A stretch of DNA of 11,997 bases from Gallionella sp. UBA6045 (GCA_002429165.1 DIYV01000190.1:1056-13052), one strand, 5' to 3'. Counted from the first letter of the stretch, positions 1 through 7,120 are shown. Translations and numbers: made by a program. The notes: generated by a model not told the origin, from the letters alone.

Positions 1-1065
1 ATCTACTACAAGAACGAAAGCGTTTCTCCGGCCGGTTCGCACAAGTTGAACACCGCCATCCCCCAGGCCTATTTCAACCAGCAGGCGGGCATCAAACGCA
101 TCGCCACCGAGACGGGCGCGGGACAATGGGGCTCGGCGATGTCCCTGGCCGGGCAGATGTTCGGAATCGAAGTGCGCATCTTCATGGTACGCGTGAGTTA
201 TGACCAGAAGCCATTCCGCCGTTCGATGATGGAAACCTGGGGCGGGCAAGTGTTCGCCAGCCCGAGCATGGAGACACAAACGGGCCGCGCCATTTTGGCG
301 AAAGACCCGAACAATCAGGGTTCGCTGGGCATGGCCATTTCCGAGGCGGTGGAAGAAGCCGCTTCGCGACCGGACACCAACTACGCGCTGGGCTCGGTGC
401 TCAACCATGTGTTGCTGCACCAGACCATCATCGGCCTGGAAGCCAAAAAGCAATTCGCGAAGGCGGGCGACTATCCGGACATGGTGTTCGCGCCGTGCGG
501 GGGTGGCTCCAACTTTGGCGGTGTCGCGTTTCCGTTCTTTGCCGACAAGGCCGCCGGCAAGAATATACGCCTGGTCGCAGTGGAGCCGACCTCGTGCCCT
601 ACGTTGACCAAAGGCACTTACGCTTACGACTTCGGCGATACCGCCGGATTCACCCCGATGATGAAGATGTACACCCTGGGTCACGACTTCATGCCGCCCG
701 GTATCCATGCGGGCGGACTTCGTTATCACGGCGACTCTCCGCTGGTGTCGCAGTTGTATCACGAGGGGTTGATCGAGGCGGTGGCCGTGCCGCAATTGGC
801 CACATTCGAAGCCGGCGTGCAGTTCGCTCGCGCAGAAGGCATCATCCCCGCGCCGGAATCCAACCACGCCATCCGCGCCTGCATCGACGAGGCGCTGCGC
901 TGCAAACAAACCGGGGAGAAGAAGACACTGTTCTTCAACCTGTCCGGTCACGGCCACTTTGACATGGCCTCTTACGACAGGTATTTCGCCGGCCAACTGG
1001 AAGACTTCAATTATCCGGAAGAAGCGATCCAGGCTTCGTTGGCGAAACTCCCGCAGGTGGCCTGA
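1..1065 (+). CDS. trpB2: Tryptophan synthase beta chain, TrpB2 type (5' end outside window)
   Basis: PLP enzyme that condenses indole with L-serine to give L-tryptophan in the cytoplasm. The frame is open from base 1, and 354 residues are present. TrpB2 proteins are usually about 430-455 residues, so roughly 90-100 N-terminal residues lie upstream. The Schiff-base lysine is residue 15 of the visible part, in GSHKLNT. ETGAGQWG (37-44) is the substrate-binding segment, CGGGSN (166-171) grips the PLP phosphate, and SGHGHFD near the C-terminus is typical of the fold. The wording (SPAGSHKLNTAIPQAYF, GQWGSA) matches TrpB2 rather than the TrpA-partnered TrpB1. A TTG at 46 is internal and should not be taken as the start. 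No trpA is visible, and TrpB2 is known to act without TrpA in several bacteria. A diverged copy of this gene's last 66 coding bases occurs at 7236-7313. Confidence 0.93.
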   Translation: MYYKNESVSPAGSHKLNTAIPQAYFNQQAGIKRIATETGAGQWGSAMSLAGQMFGIEVRIFMVRVSYDQKPFRRSMMETWGGQVFASPSMETQTGRAILAKDPNNQGSLGMAISEAVEEAASRPDTNYALGSVLNHVLLHQTIIGLEAKKQFAKAGDYPDMVFAPCGGGSNFGGVAFPFFADKAAGKNIRLVAVEPTSCPTLTKGTYAYDFGDTAGFTPMMKMYTLGHDFMPPGIHAGGLRYHGDSPLVSQLYHEGLIEAVAVPQLATFEAGVQFARAEGIIPAPESNHAIRACIDEALRCKQTGEKKTLFFNLSGHGHFDMASYDRYFAGQLEDFNYPEEAIQASLAKLPQVA

Positions 1066-1083
1066 GGCTGTTTACGTCAAAGC

Positions 1084-1140
1084 AAAGGGGGCGGGCTCTG
1101 ATATTTTCTTCTGCAAAAATATTTCGAACCCGGCCCCTTT
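1084..1140. terminator. Two-tier hairpin, probable bidirectional terminator
   Basis: The outer stem pairs AAAGGGGGCGGG (1084-1095) with CCCGGCCCCTTT (1129-1140), with one mismatch. An inner stem pairs ATATTTT (1101-1107) with AAAATAT (1116-1122). It lies 18 bp after the trpB2 stop and between convergent genes. T-rich bases flank the stem on both strands, so it can serve trpB2 and the oppositely transcribed doxX operon. Confidence 0.6.
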
Positions 1141-1152
1141 GGATTTTCATTT

Positions 1153-1180
1153 CTGCGCAAAAAGTTTGCGAATTGCGCAG
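1153..1180 (-). terminator. Hairpin just after the doxX stop, possible second terminator
   Basis: CTGCGCAA (1153-1160) and TTGCGCAG (1173-1180) form a perfect 8-bp inverted repeat with a 12-nt spacer. A competing smaller stem, CGCAAA/TTTGCG, sits inside it. It begins 8 bp past the end of the doxX gene on the minus strand. It lacks a strong T-run, so it may assist the neighbouring hairpin or protect the 3' end rather than terminate alone. Confidence 0.35.
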
Positions 1181-1188
1181 GCTCAACT

Positions 1189-1626
1189 TCAATCCCGCGC
1201 TTCTCCGTCCAGGCTCAGACGACCGGCACCGAACACGGTGAATGCCAGCAGGCCGCCCGCCATCGCGAAATTCTTCAGGAAATTGATGTGCTGCATCTGG
1301 TCGGCGCCGGTGTGGAAAATGAAAGCGGCACTAACACAGAACACGGCCAGCATGAATGCAACCAGGCGGGTCTGAAAACCGAGCAGCAACGACAGACCGC
1401 CGCCGATTTCCAGCGCTATTACCAAGGGTAGCAGCGCGGCCGGAACGCCGAGAGATGCCATGTATCCTTCTGTTCCCGCATAACCGGCCCCCAGCTTGCC
1501 GTATCCGGCGATGAGAAAGATGGCCGAAGCCATAACTCGTGCGACTACAATCAGCGTAGCACCGACTGCGGGCTGGTTGACAAATTTGGCGATGCTGCCG
1601 TTGACCTGCTTGAAAATATTGCTCAT
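1189..1626 (-). CDS. DoxX-family inner membrane protein
   Basis: Small integral membrane protein of 145 residues, the usual length for the DoxX/DUF417-like superfamily. Four hydrophobic segments are visible (about 23-43, 60-82, 87-105, 116-134). Family-typical stretches are LEIGGGLSLLLGF (72-84) and FLKNFAMAGGLL (116-127). DoxX proteins are linked to thiol and quinone redox stress in some bacteria, but the biochemical role of this branch is not established. The start is fixed by AAAAGGAG (1634-1640) 7 nt before the ATG. It is the last gene of a three-gene operon, with 30 bp between it and pirin. The position beside pirin and an FMN reductase supports a redox or detoxification role, which is inference. 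Confidence 0.88.
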   Translation of the reverse strand: MSNIFKQVNGSIAKFVNQPAVGATLIVVARVMASAIFLIAGYGKLGAGYAGTEGYMASLGVPAALLPLVIALEIGGGLSLLLGFQTRLVAFMLAVFCVSAAFIFHTGADQMQHINFLKNFAMAGGLLAFTVFGAGRLSLDGEARD

Positions 1627-1656
1627 ATCATGCTCCTTTTGGTTGGTGAAATTGAT

Positions 1657-2538
1657 TCAGGCAAAATGCCCGTTGTTGTAGTCGCTCAACGCCTGGTGTA
1701 TCTCCTGCTGCGTATTCATCACGAACGGCCCGTATTGCACGATGGGTTCGTTGAGCGGCTTGCCCGCCACCAGGATCAGGCGCGCATCTTCAGCCGCAGA
1801 GAGCGTCACACCATCGGCGCCCGGTGCATTGCTCCCCTGTACATTATTCAAGATACCCATGCGGCGCGACGCCACTTGCACGCCATCGACCATCACCGCG
1901 CCGCGGTAGACATAGATAAAAGCGTTATGCGTTGACGGCAGCGAAGTCGAAAATTCTGCACCTGCAGGCACATGAATGTCGAGATACAGCGGCTCGGTTA
2001 TCTCGCGTGTAACCGCACCCGCCACGCCGTTACTGGTCCCGGCGATCACCCGCACCTTCACGCCCTGCGGGGTGACATATTCGGGAATCGCACCACTGGC
2101 GAAATCGCGATACCACGGCGCGATCATCTTGCGCTGCGCAGGCAGGTTGAGCCAAAGCTGGAAACCTTCCATCACGCCGTCTTCCTGTTCGGGAATCTCT
2201 GAATGGATCACGCCGCGTCCCGCGGTCATCCACTGCACGCCGCCGTTTTCCAGCAGGCCTTCGTGTCCCGCGCTGTCGCGATGCCGCATGCGTCCGGCCA
2301 GCATATAGGTCACGGTCTCGAAGCCGCGATGCGGATGATCCGGGAAGCCGGCGATGTAATCGTCGGGATTGTCGCTGGCAAACGCATCCAGCATCAGGAA
2401 TGGATCGAGACGCTTTTGCAACCTGCCTGAGAGCACGCGGGTCAGCTTCACGCCTGCACCATCCGAAGTGGCAACACCTTCAACGATGTGCTCGATACCG
2501 CGCGTTTGATGTAATGCGATTGTATTCATGTCGTTCAT
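1657..2538 (-). CDS. Pirin family protein (bicupin)
   Basis: A 293-residue metal-binding bicupin. The N-terminal cupin has HPHRGFETVTYML (68-80) and GVIHSE (109-114). H68, H70, H112 and E114 correspond to the iron ligands of pirins. The C-terminal cupin follows (about 185-265), and the family tail EPIVQYGPFVMN is present (264-275). Bacterial pirins have been reported as quercetin dioxygenases or as iron-dependent redox sensors; the substrate here is unknown. The frame stays open to 2853, but the start at 2538 is preferred. GAGGAG (2545-2550) lies 6 nt upstream, the protein then has family length, and a longer form would overlap the FMN reductase gene. A second ATG three codons in is a less likely start. 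The gene sits 35 bp after the FMN reductase and 30 bp before doxX. Confidence 0.93.
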   Translation of the reverse strand: MNDMNTIALHQTRGIEHIVEGVATSDGAGVKLTRVLSGRLQKRLDPFLMLDAFASDNPDDYIAGFPDHPHRGFETVTYMLAGRMRHRDSAGHEGLLENGGVQWMTAGRGVIHSEIPEQEDGVMEGFQLWLNLPAQRKMIAPWYRDFASGAIPEYVTPQGVKVRVIAGTSNGVAGAVTREITEPLYLDIHVPAGAEFSTSLPSTHNAFIYVYRGAVMVDGVQVASRRMGILNNVQGSNAPGADGVTLSAAEDARLILVAGKPLNEPIVQYGPFVMNTQQEIHQALSDYNNGHFA

Positions 2539-2573
2539 GATGACTCCTCTAATTTCTGAAAGTGAACTGTGAA

Positions 2574-3128
2574 TCAGGCAGGCGCCAACTCGCGCAACTG
2601 CCCCTCCTGTAAAAGACTGGCCGCCTCGATCAATTTGGTCTTCAATTCCTCGTTCCTGAGCATGCCGCGTTCGACATCGAAATTCTCGTAAAAACTTGGA
2701 ACAGAAAGACTGGCTTTGACCTGGCCCGCAAAGAACGGTACTGAACCGGTCGCTGCGGCCAATACACTTGCGCCACCGCGCGGACCCGGTGATGTAGAAA
2801 GCAAGACCACGGGCTTGTCCTGAAATACCTTTTGACCGATGCGCGAACTCCAATCGAACAGGTTCTTGTAGGCTGCGCTATAGGAACCATTGTGTTCGGC
2901 AAATGAAATCATCAGCGCATCGCTGGACGCTATTTTGGACAGAAAAGCCTGGGCCGGTTCCGGATGGCCCAGCTCCGCTTCCCTGTCGACGCTGAACAAT
3001 GGCAGTTCGTAATCGTTCAGGTCCAGCACTTCGACCTCGGCGCCGTCTACCAGGCTGGCGGCATAGGTCACCAATTGCTTGTTGATCGACTTCTTGCTGT
3101 TGCTGGCTGCGAACGCTAACAATTTCAT
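2574..3128 (-). CDS. NADPH-dependent FMN reductase family protein
   Basis: Flavodoxin-fold flavoprotein of 184 residues (normal family length), expected to transfer electrons from NAD(P)H to FMN, quinones or related acceptors in the cytoplasm. The first strand and FMN phosphate loop are seen in MKLLAFAASNSKKSINKQL (1-19). EHNGSYSAAYKNLFDW (78-93) matches the conserved PEYNxSxP-type isoalloxazine region with E-H-N-G instead, and STSPGPRGG (111-119) is the third flavin loop. CGGGAGA (3134-3140) lies about 6 nt before the ATG. It is the first gene of the operon and is divergent from the lysR gene. Azoreductase-like or chromate/quinone reductase activity is possible; the sequence does not decide. 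Confidence 0.9.
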   Translation of the reverse strand: MKLLAFAASNSKKSINKQLVTYAASLVDGAEVEVLDLNDYELPLFSVDREAELGHPEPAQAFLSKIASSDALMISFAEHNGSYSAAYKNLFDWSSRIGQKVFQDKPVVLLSTSPGPRGGASVLAAATGSVPFFAGQVKASLSVPSFYENFDVERGMLRNEELKTKLIEAASLLQEGQLRELAPA

Positions 3129-3235
3129 GATCGTCTCCCGTTGGTTAGAAAGTTGGTGTATTCAGAAAGTGAGTGCATCATAAGCGGCTCAAAAAGATAG
3201 ATAAAGCCAGGTAACTGAGATAGACTATTCCATAA
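3129..3235. promoter_or_regulatory. Divergent promoter region between lysR and the FMN reductase operon
   Basis: This 107-bp gap must hold both promoters. It contains a 7-bp direct repeat, AGATAGA, at 3195-3201 and 3218-3224 (23 bp apart, about two helical turns). The second copy is part of ATAGACTAT (3220-3228), a small palindrome. A further inverted repeat TTCCAT-AA-ATGGAA (3228-3241) covers the lysR start codon. Divergent LysR regulators usually bind such a region and repress their own gene. I could not pick unambiguous -35/-10 boxes. Confidence 0.45.
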
Positions 3236-4138
3236 ATGGAACAAGCCAATATCTCTGCCGATGACTACATCATGTTCGTCGCCATCGTCGAACAGGAAAG
3301 CATGGTGCGCGCTGCCGAACATCTCGGCATGCCCAAAGCCACGGTTTCCCGCCGCCTGACCAATCTCGAGGCGGCGCTTGGACAGCGGCTGCTGTTGCGC
3401 ACCACGCGCCGGTTGACCCTCACCGACTTCGGATTGGAATTCCTCGAGCATTGCCGTCGCGTGGCGGAAGAAGTCGCCGCGACCCGCGATTTCGTGCATA
3501 GCCAGGAAGAGCGTCCGCGCGGGCGTTTGCGTGTATCGATGCCGGGGGAATATGCGAAGCAGAATTCGCGTGCCTTCGCCACTTTCATCGAGGCCTATCC
3601 CGAGATACAGCTCGATCTCGATCTCACTGCACGGCGTGTCGACCTGATCGGCGAGCGCTTCGATCTGGCGATACGCATGGGAAAGCTGGATGACGATTCG
3701 GCCCTGGCAGCGCGCAAGATAGACGAACAAAGTATTGGCCTGTACGCCAGCCCCATCTATCTCGCGCTGCATCCGGCACCCAAGCATCCGGACGACCTTG
3801 AGCATCATGCAGCGGTGCGCCTGATGTCGGCACGGGGAACGCCCATCGCCTGGAAACTGCTGCGCGGCAAGACTGTTTGGGAAGGCACACCGCCAGGCAG
3901 GATCACGCTGAATTCGGTTGACCTGATCATGCAGCTCCTGCTCGATGGCGCAGGCATCGGCGCATTGCCCGATCGTTATGTGGAAGAAGACGTGCGCATG
4001 AAGCGTCTGGTGCGCATATTGCCGGCATGGTGCTTGCCTGCCATACCCGCATGGGCAGTCACGCCGATGCGCCGTTACCTGCCCGCCAAGACACGCGCAT
4101 TCCTTGCGCATCTTGAACAGTTCATAGAGAAGGGCTAG
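3236..4138 (+). CDS. LysR-family transcriptional regulator
   Basis: DNA-binding regulator of 300 residues, full family length. The N-terminal winged helix-turn-helix spans about residues 8-66, with the HTH at AAEHLGMPKATVSRRLTNLE (26-45). A linker helix follows, then the substrate-binding (LysR_substrate) domain from about 92 to 297. It resembles the large LysR subgroup similar to DsdC/AaeR and quinone- or aldehyde-responsive regulators, but the inducer cannot be read from sequence. No clear Shine-Dalgarno sequence precedes the ATG, so translation may be weak or the mRNA leaderless. The start codon lies within an inverted repeat. It is divergent from the FMN reductase-pirin-doxX operon, which is its likely target. 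The gene converges on the dioxygenase gene with only 24 bp between stops. Confidence 0.93.
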   Translation: MEQANISADDYIMFVAIVEQESMVRAAEHLGMPKATVSRRLTNLEAALGQRLLLRTTRRLTLTDFGLEFLEHCRRVAEEVAATRDFVHSQEERPRGRLRVSMPGEYAKQNSRAFATFIEAYPEIQLDLDLTARRVDLIGERFDLAIRMGKLDDDSALAARKIDEQSIGLYASPIYLALHPAPKHPDDLEHHAAVRLMSARGTPIAWKLLRGKTVWEGTPPGRITLNSVDLIMQLLLDGAGIGALPDRYVEEDVRMKRLVRILPAWCLPAIPAWAVTPMRRYLPAKTRAFLAHLEQFIEKG

Positions 4139-4155
4139 AAGTATTTTGTGGTCGT

Positions 4156-4174
4156 ATCCGGATCAGGGCCGGAT
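4156..4174. terminator. Small inverted repeat between convergent genes, weak terminator candidate
   Basis: ATCCGG (4156-4161) and CCGGAT (4169-4174) form a 6-bp stem with a 7-nt loop. It overlaps the last codons of the dioxygenase gene, and the lysR gene ends 17 bp before it. No clear T-run follows on either strand, so termination is only suggested by position. Confidence 0.25.
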
Positions 4175-4846
4175 GCCGCCCAGCAGGTTGGCAGGCACCG
4201 CTTCATGGATACGCTTGGGCGTGGCGAGATTGAGGTTGTCCATGATCGCGACGAATTCCGCTTCGCTCTTGCCCGCAATGCGCGTGTTGAGCACCTTCTC
4301 CTCGCCTATGCTGCTGACGCGCCGCCCCTTGTAATCGTGGGCGGGATAGACCAGCGTCTCGTCCGGCAGCGTGAACAGTTTTTCGGTGATGCTATGGTAC
4401 ATCGACACCGCGCTGCCCTGCTGGAAATCGGTGCGGCCGCAGGCATTGATCATCAGCGTGTCGCCGGTGAACAGCCGGTCGCGCAACAAATAGCACAGGC
4501 TGCCGGGCGTGTGCCCCGGCGTGGCGATGACGCGTATCGTCTCGCTGCCGAACGCCAGCGTGTCGCCATCATTCAGCAGCCTGTCATATCCGGGCGCGCC
4601 ACAACTCTGTGCGATCACCGTGGTGGCGCTGGTGTATTGCTTGAGCGTTTGCGAGCCGGTGATGTGATCGGCATGCACGTGGGTATCCAGCACCATGCGC
4701 AGCGTCAACCCGAGCGACTTGAGCAGTGACAGATAGCTCTCGACGTGTTCCAGCACCGGGTCGATGATGACCGCGTTGCCATGGTCGTCGGCGAGCAGAT
4801 AGGTGAGCGTGGAAGATTCGGGGTCGAACATCTGGCGGAAGATCAT
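4163..4846 (-). CDS. Persulfide dioxygenase, ETHE1 type (metallo-beta-lactamase fold)
   Basis: Mononuclear non-heme iron enzyme that oxidises glutathione persulfide to sulfite and glutathione, detoxifying sulfane sulfur in the cytoplasm. It has 227 residues, a usual bacterial length. The metallo-beta-lactamase motif is HVHADH (56-61), with further ligands at H112 (GHTPGS, 111-116) and D129 (GDTL), and H170 in YPAHDY. By analogy with human ETHE1, H56, H112 and D129 should bind iron. GRTDFQQG (137-144) and VPANLLGG (217-224) are ETHE1-family signatures that separate it from glyoxalase II. AAGGTG lies about 6 nt before the ATG. There is no adjacent rhodanese or sulfide:quinone oxidoreductase gene in view, so it appears as a stand-alone gene downstream of a MATE pump and a REP-like hairpin. 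Confidence 0.92.
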   Translation of the reverse strand: MIFRQMFDPESSTLTYLLADDHGNAVIIDPVLEHVESYLSLLKSLGLTLRMVLDTHVHADHITGSQTLKQYTSATTVIAQSCGAPGYDRLLNDGDTLAFGSETIRVIATPGHTPGSLCYLLRDRLFTGDTLMINACGRTDFQQGSAVSMYHSITEKLFTLPDETLVYPAHDYKGRRVSSIGEEKVLNTRIAGKSEAEFVAIMDNLNLATPKRIHEAVPANLLGGIRP

Positions 4847-5039
4847 GTTTACACCTTCATGGTACTGAGTTGCCTTGCATGTATAGGCAAACCGCGATTA
4901 AGCAAGTTCCTGAATGTTTACTATACCCGCATTCTTTTCCCGGATTTCACGCTGTTTCTTCAAGGCTACTTGGCCGAGGCAGCCAGAGTTACCCGAACAG
5001 AGAATATCCATGAAATACATGTAGCGAACAAAATAACAA

Positions 5040-5063
5040 TCGCGGGCATGGCCCGCTCCTACA
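5040..5063. repeat. REP-like hairpin (GCGGGC-ATG-GCCCGC plus CTCCTAC tail)
   Basis: GCGGGC (5042-5047) and GCCCGC (5051-5056) form a 6-bp stem with a 3-nt loop, flanked by TC on the left and TCCTACA on the right. Read on the minus strand it is TGTAGGAGCGGGC..., the well-known wording of Pseudomonas-type REP elements mobilised by RAYT (TnpA_REP) transposases. It sits 20 bp downstream of the MATE gene stop, a typical position after a 3' end, where it may stabilise or terminate the mRNA. Only one copy is seen in this window, and no RAYT gene is present. Confidence 0.6.
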
Positions 5064-5083
5064 GATGGATCAGCAGGTACAAC

Positions 5084-6424
5084 CTATCTCACCCTGCTCA
5101 CCCGATTCAAATAAACCACCATCAGCCCCGCCACCAGCCACAGACTCCCGATCGCGGCGATCCAGAAGCCGGGGGCGCCGAGCGCGGGCATGAACGTATC
5201 GGTCAGCCCGAGCAGGAAGCCGCCGCCGAGGCCCAATACCCACAGCAGAATTACATAGATCAACATCGGCACCACCGATTTCTTGTATCCGCGCAGCGCA
5301 TTCACCGCCACGGCCTGTAGCGCATCGCCCAGATGATACAAAGCGGCCAGCATGATCAAGGGTATCGCCATCTTCTGCACTTCGGGATCGGTGGTATAGA
5401 AGGCGGCGATGTGCGGCGCGCCGAACCAGAAGATCAGGCTGAGCACGACTGCGATCGCCATGCCGAGGCGGATGGCTTCCCAGCAGATGTGGCGGGCGCG
5501 CTCGCGCTGCCCGGCGCCGATGGCCTGGCCGGCCAGCACCGCCGTTGCATTGCCCAGCGACAGCGGAACCATGAAAGCCAATGCCGCCAGGTTCGCCGCG
5601 ATCTGATGCGCGCCCGAAACCACCGGGCCCAAGCGCGCGATGAACAGCGCCATGAAGGTGAAGGCGGTCACATCCGCGATGAACGTCAGGCCGATCGGTG
5701 CGCCCAGCTTCAGGAACTCCACGATCGCTTTGCGATCCGGCGCGGCAAAGCGCCTGCTAATCTGGAACTGCATGTAGTCCGGATGTCGCAGACACCAGCC
5801 CCAGGCGAGCGCGGCCATCAGCCAGGCATCCACAGCTGTGGCGACTGCGCAGCCCGGCCCGCCCATTTCGGGCGCCCCCAGCAGGCCATACATGAACACC
5901 GCATTCAGCGGGATCTTGATGCCCAGCGACAGCAGGTTGAACAACATCACCGGGCGCGGGCGGCCGATGCCGATGGAAAGCCCGAAGAAGATGCGCAACG
6001 CGAACACACCCGGCACACCCCAGGCGGATGCGGCGAGATAGGCGCGCACCTTGGTTTCGACAATCGGCTGCAACTGCGAGATCGAAATGATGGGGCCGGG
6101 GAAGCGCAGCAGCAGGATCGCCGCCAGCGCCAGCAGCAGCGATATCCACACGCTCTGGTGGATCTCCCGCCCGACATCGGCACCCCGGCCTGCGCCGTAA
6201 AGGTGGGCTATGATCGGCGGCAGCGCGAGCAAAACGCTGATCAGCGACATCAGCACCGTGGCCATGATCGAAGCGGCGATGCCGACCGAGGCAAGGTCGA
6301 TCGCAGACAGCCGCCCGGCCATCGCGGTGTCGATCACGGCATTCGCCATCCAGGCAAGCTGCGCGACCAGCACCGGCCAGGCCAGATGGATGAGTTGCGA
6401 GGTGGGGGAAGCGGAGCGATCCAT
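5084..6424 (-). CDS. MATE family multidrug efflux protein (NorM-like)
   Basis: Inner membrane Na+- or H+-driven antiporter of 446 residues, the normal length, with about 12 hydrophobic segments in two six-helix halves. The N-terminus IHLAWPVLVAQLAWMANAVIDT with a following TAMAGRLS is the MatE domain signature (helix 1, then the V-D-T-A-M-A-G loop). The second half begins near LKLGAPIGLTFIADVTAF and contains GAHQIAANLAALAFMVPLSL, typical of NorM proteins. The substrate (drugs, dyes, metabolites) cannot be told. The start at 6424 agrees with family N-termini, but no convincing Shine-Dalgarno sequence precedes it; an inverted repeat lies immediately upstream (6427-6447). The gene has 237 bp between its stop and the dioxygenase start, with the REP hairpin in between, so co-transcription is doubtful. 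Confidence 0.93.
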   Translation of the reverse strand: MDRSASPTSQLIHLAWPVLVAQLAWMANAVIDTAMAGRLSAIDLASVGIAASIMATVLMSLISVLLALPPIIAHLYGAGRGADVGREIHQSVWISLLLALAAILLLRFPGPIISISQLQPIVETKVRAYLAASAWGVPGVFALRIFFGLSIGIGRPRPVMLFNLLSLGIKIPLNAVFMYGLLGAPEMGGPGCAVATAVDAWLMAALAWGWCLRHPDYMQFQISRRFAAPDRKAIVEFLKLGAPIGLTFIADVTAFTFMALFIARLGPVVSGAHQIAANLAALAFMVPLSLGNATAVLAGQAIGAGQRERARHICWEAIRLGMAIAVVLSLIFWFGAPHIAAFYTTDPEVQKMAIPLIMLAALYHLGDALQAVAVNALRGYKKSVVPMLIYVILLWVLGLGGGFLLGLTDTFMPALGAPGFWIAAIGSLWLVAGLMVVYLNRVSRVR

Positions 6425-6426
6425 AC

Positions 6427-6447
6427 CAGTATTCTAATGGGATACTG
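6427..6447. promoter_or_regulatory. Inverted repeat at the MATE gene start, operator candidate
   Basis: CAGTAT (6427-6432) and ATACTG (6442-6447) are perfect 6-bp arms with a 9-bp spacer, two nucleotides from the MATE start codon. The spacer contains TAGAAT on the minus strand, a possible -10 box, which would make the transcript nearly leaderless. The size and placement would suit a TetR- or MarR-type repressor, but none is encoded nearby. Confidence 0.35.
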
Positions 6448-6624
6448 ATTTGAATTTTGAACGTGGCCTCAATCGAACACAACAATGCTCAAGAAGCCGC
6501 ATGGGAAAGAAATGAAAATGGAAAGCGATGCTGACCTGTTTTATCGCTTGTTCGAATCCCGCTGCTCTCCGGCACATAGAAAAATTTGCGGTATTGGTCG
6601 TTTCAATATGGTTGCCGGGCCAGG

Positions 6625-7107
6625 CTACAACATTTCAACGATCCACTTTGTCACCGTCGCGGTTGCATGGGCGCACTTCTTCCCACGGGCATCATCGAAA
6701 GCTTTGTATTCGCCGGCATCCCACATGTCGTAGGTGCGCCCCGTGAATTGTTGCTGCAACTGGCGGCAAGTTACGCCGCCGAATTCCTCGCGGAAGCGCT
6801 CGGTGAGTTCCCTGGACTTTTTGAAATTGTTGATGTGGCGCCCGCTGTCCAGCTTGTCGCGTTCACGTCCATATTTTGAGCTCAAGGCCAGAATACCGCC
6901 GGTTAGCGCACCGCAGACACCCTCGCCCAGCAGTCCACCGCCGCCTGAAAGTCCATGACTCGCCTTGACCGTCTGATCGTCGACGATCCCGACTGTTTCC
7001 TGCACGGTTGCAAGTACGCACTGCGGGCAACAACCGTAATCAAGCTCGTATTTGAAGGCTTTCTCGTAAGCCTGTTCGCCGAGGTCGCGTTTCTGTTCGA
7101 TGTCCAT
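6625..7107 (-). CDS. C_GCAxxG_C_C family (probable redox) protein
   Basis: 160-residue cytoplasmic protein of the cysteine-rich C_GCAxxG_C_C family (PF09719 type), usually about 130-170 residues. It has six cysteines: C26, C27 and C30 (GCCPQC), C65 in GEGVCGALTGG, C114 in GVTCRQLQQQF, and C145 in KKCAHA. The glycine-rich run HGLSGGGGLLGEG (51-63) and the central CGALTGG are the family hallmark. Function is unproven; a redox or metal/cofactor role is assumed from the conserved cysteines. Translation start is firm: AGGAGG (7113-7118) lies 5 nt before the ATG. A 22-bp palindrome stands directly upstream, so the gene is probably controlled by a repressor. It ends 200 bp before the MATE gene, too far for an obvious shared operon. 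Confidence 0.9.
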   Translation of the reverse strand: MDIEQKRDLGEQAYEKAFKYELDYGCCPQCVLATVQETVGIVDDQTVKASHGLSGGGGLLGEGVCGALTGGILALSSKYGRERDKLDSGRHINNFKKSRELTERFREEFGGVTCRQLQQQFTGRTYDMWDAGEYKAFDDARGKKCAHATATVTKWIVEML

Positions 7108-7120
7108 GATTACCTCCTGG

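Noticed and set aside
2539..2853. N-terminal extension of pirin
   Set aside because: It overlaps the FMN reductase gene in another frame; the ATG at 2538 has a strong ribosome binding site and gives family length.
3125..4111. 328-residue minus-strand frame opposite lysR
   Set aside because: It is the antisense shadow of a complete LysR gene, with no recognisable domain and histidine/arginine-rich shadow composition.
4898..5020. 40-residue minus-strand frame between the MATE and dioxygenase genes
   Set aside because: Composition is plausible, but there is no ribosome binding site and no recognised family; a frame of this length is expected by chance.
5333..6448. 371-residue plus-strand frame opposite the MATE gene
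   Set aside because: Composition (H, R, Q, D-rich, no hydrophobic core) is that of the antisense of a membrane protein gene; the MATE reading is certain.
6551..6578. tRNA 3'-end-like string (TTCGAATCCC...CTCTCCG), as in tRNA-Ser
   Set aside because: The T-stem pairs at only three of five positions, the spacing to the acceptor is off by one, and no other tRNA arms are present; probably chance, though an att-site scar cannot be excluded.
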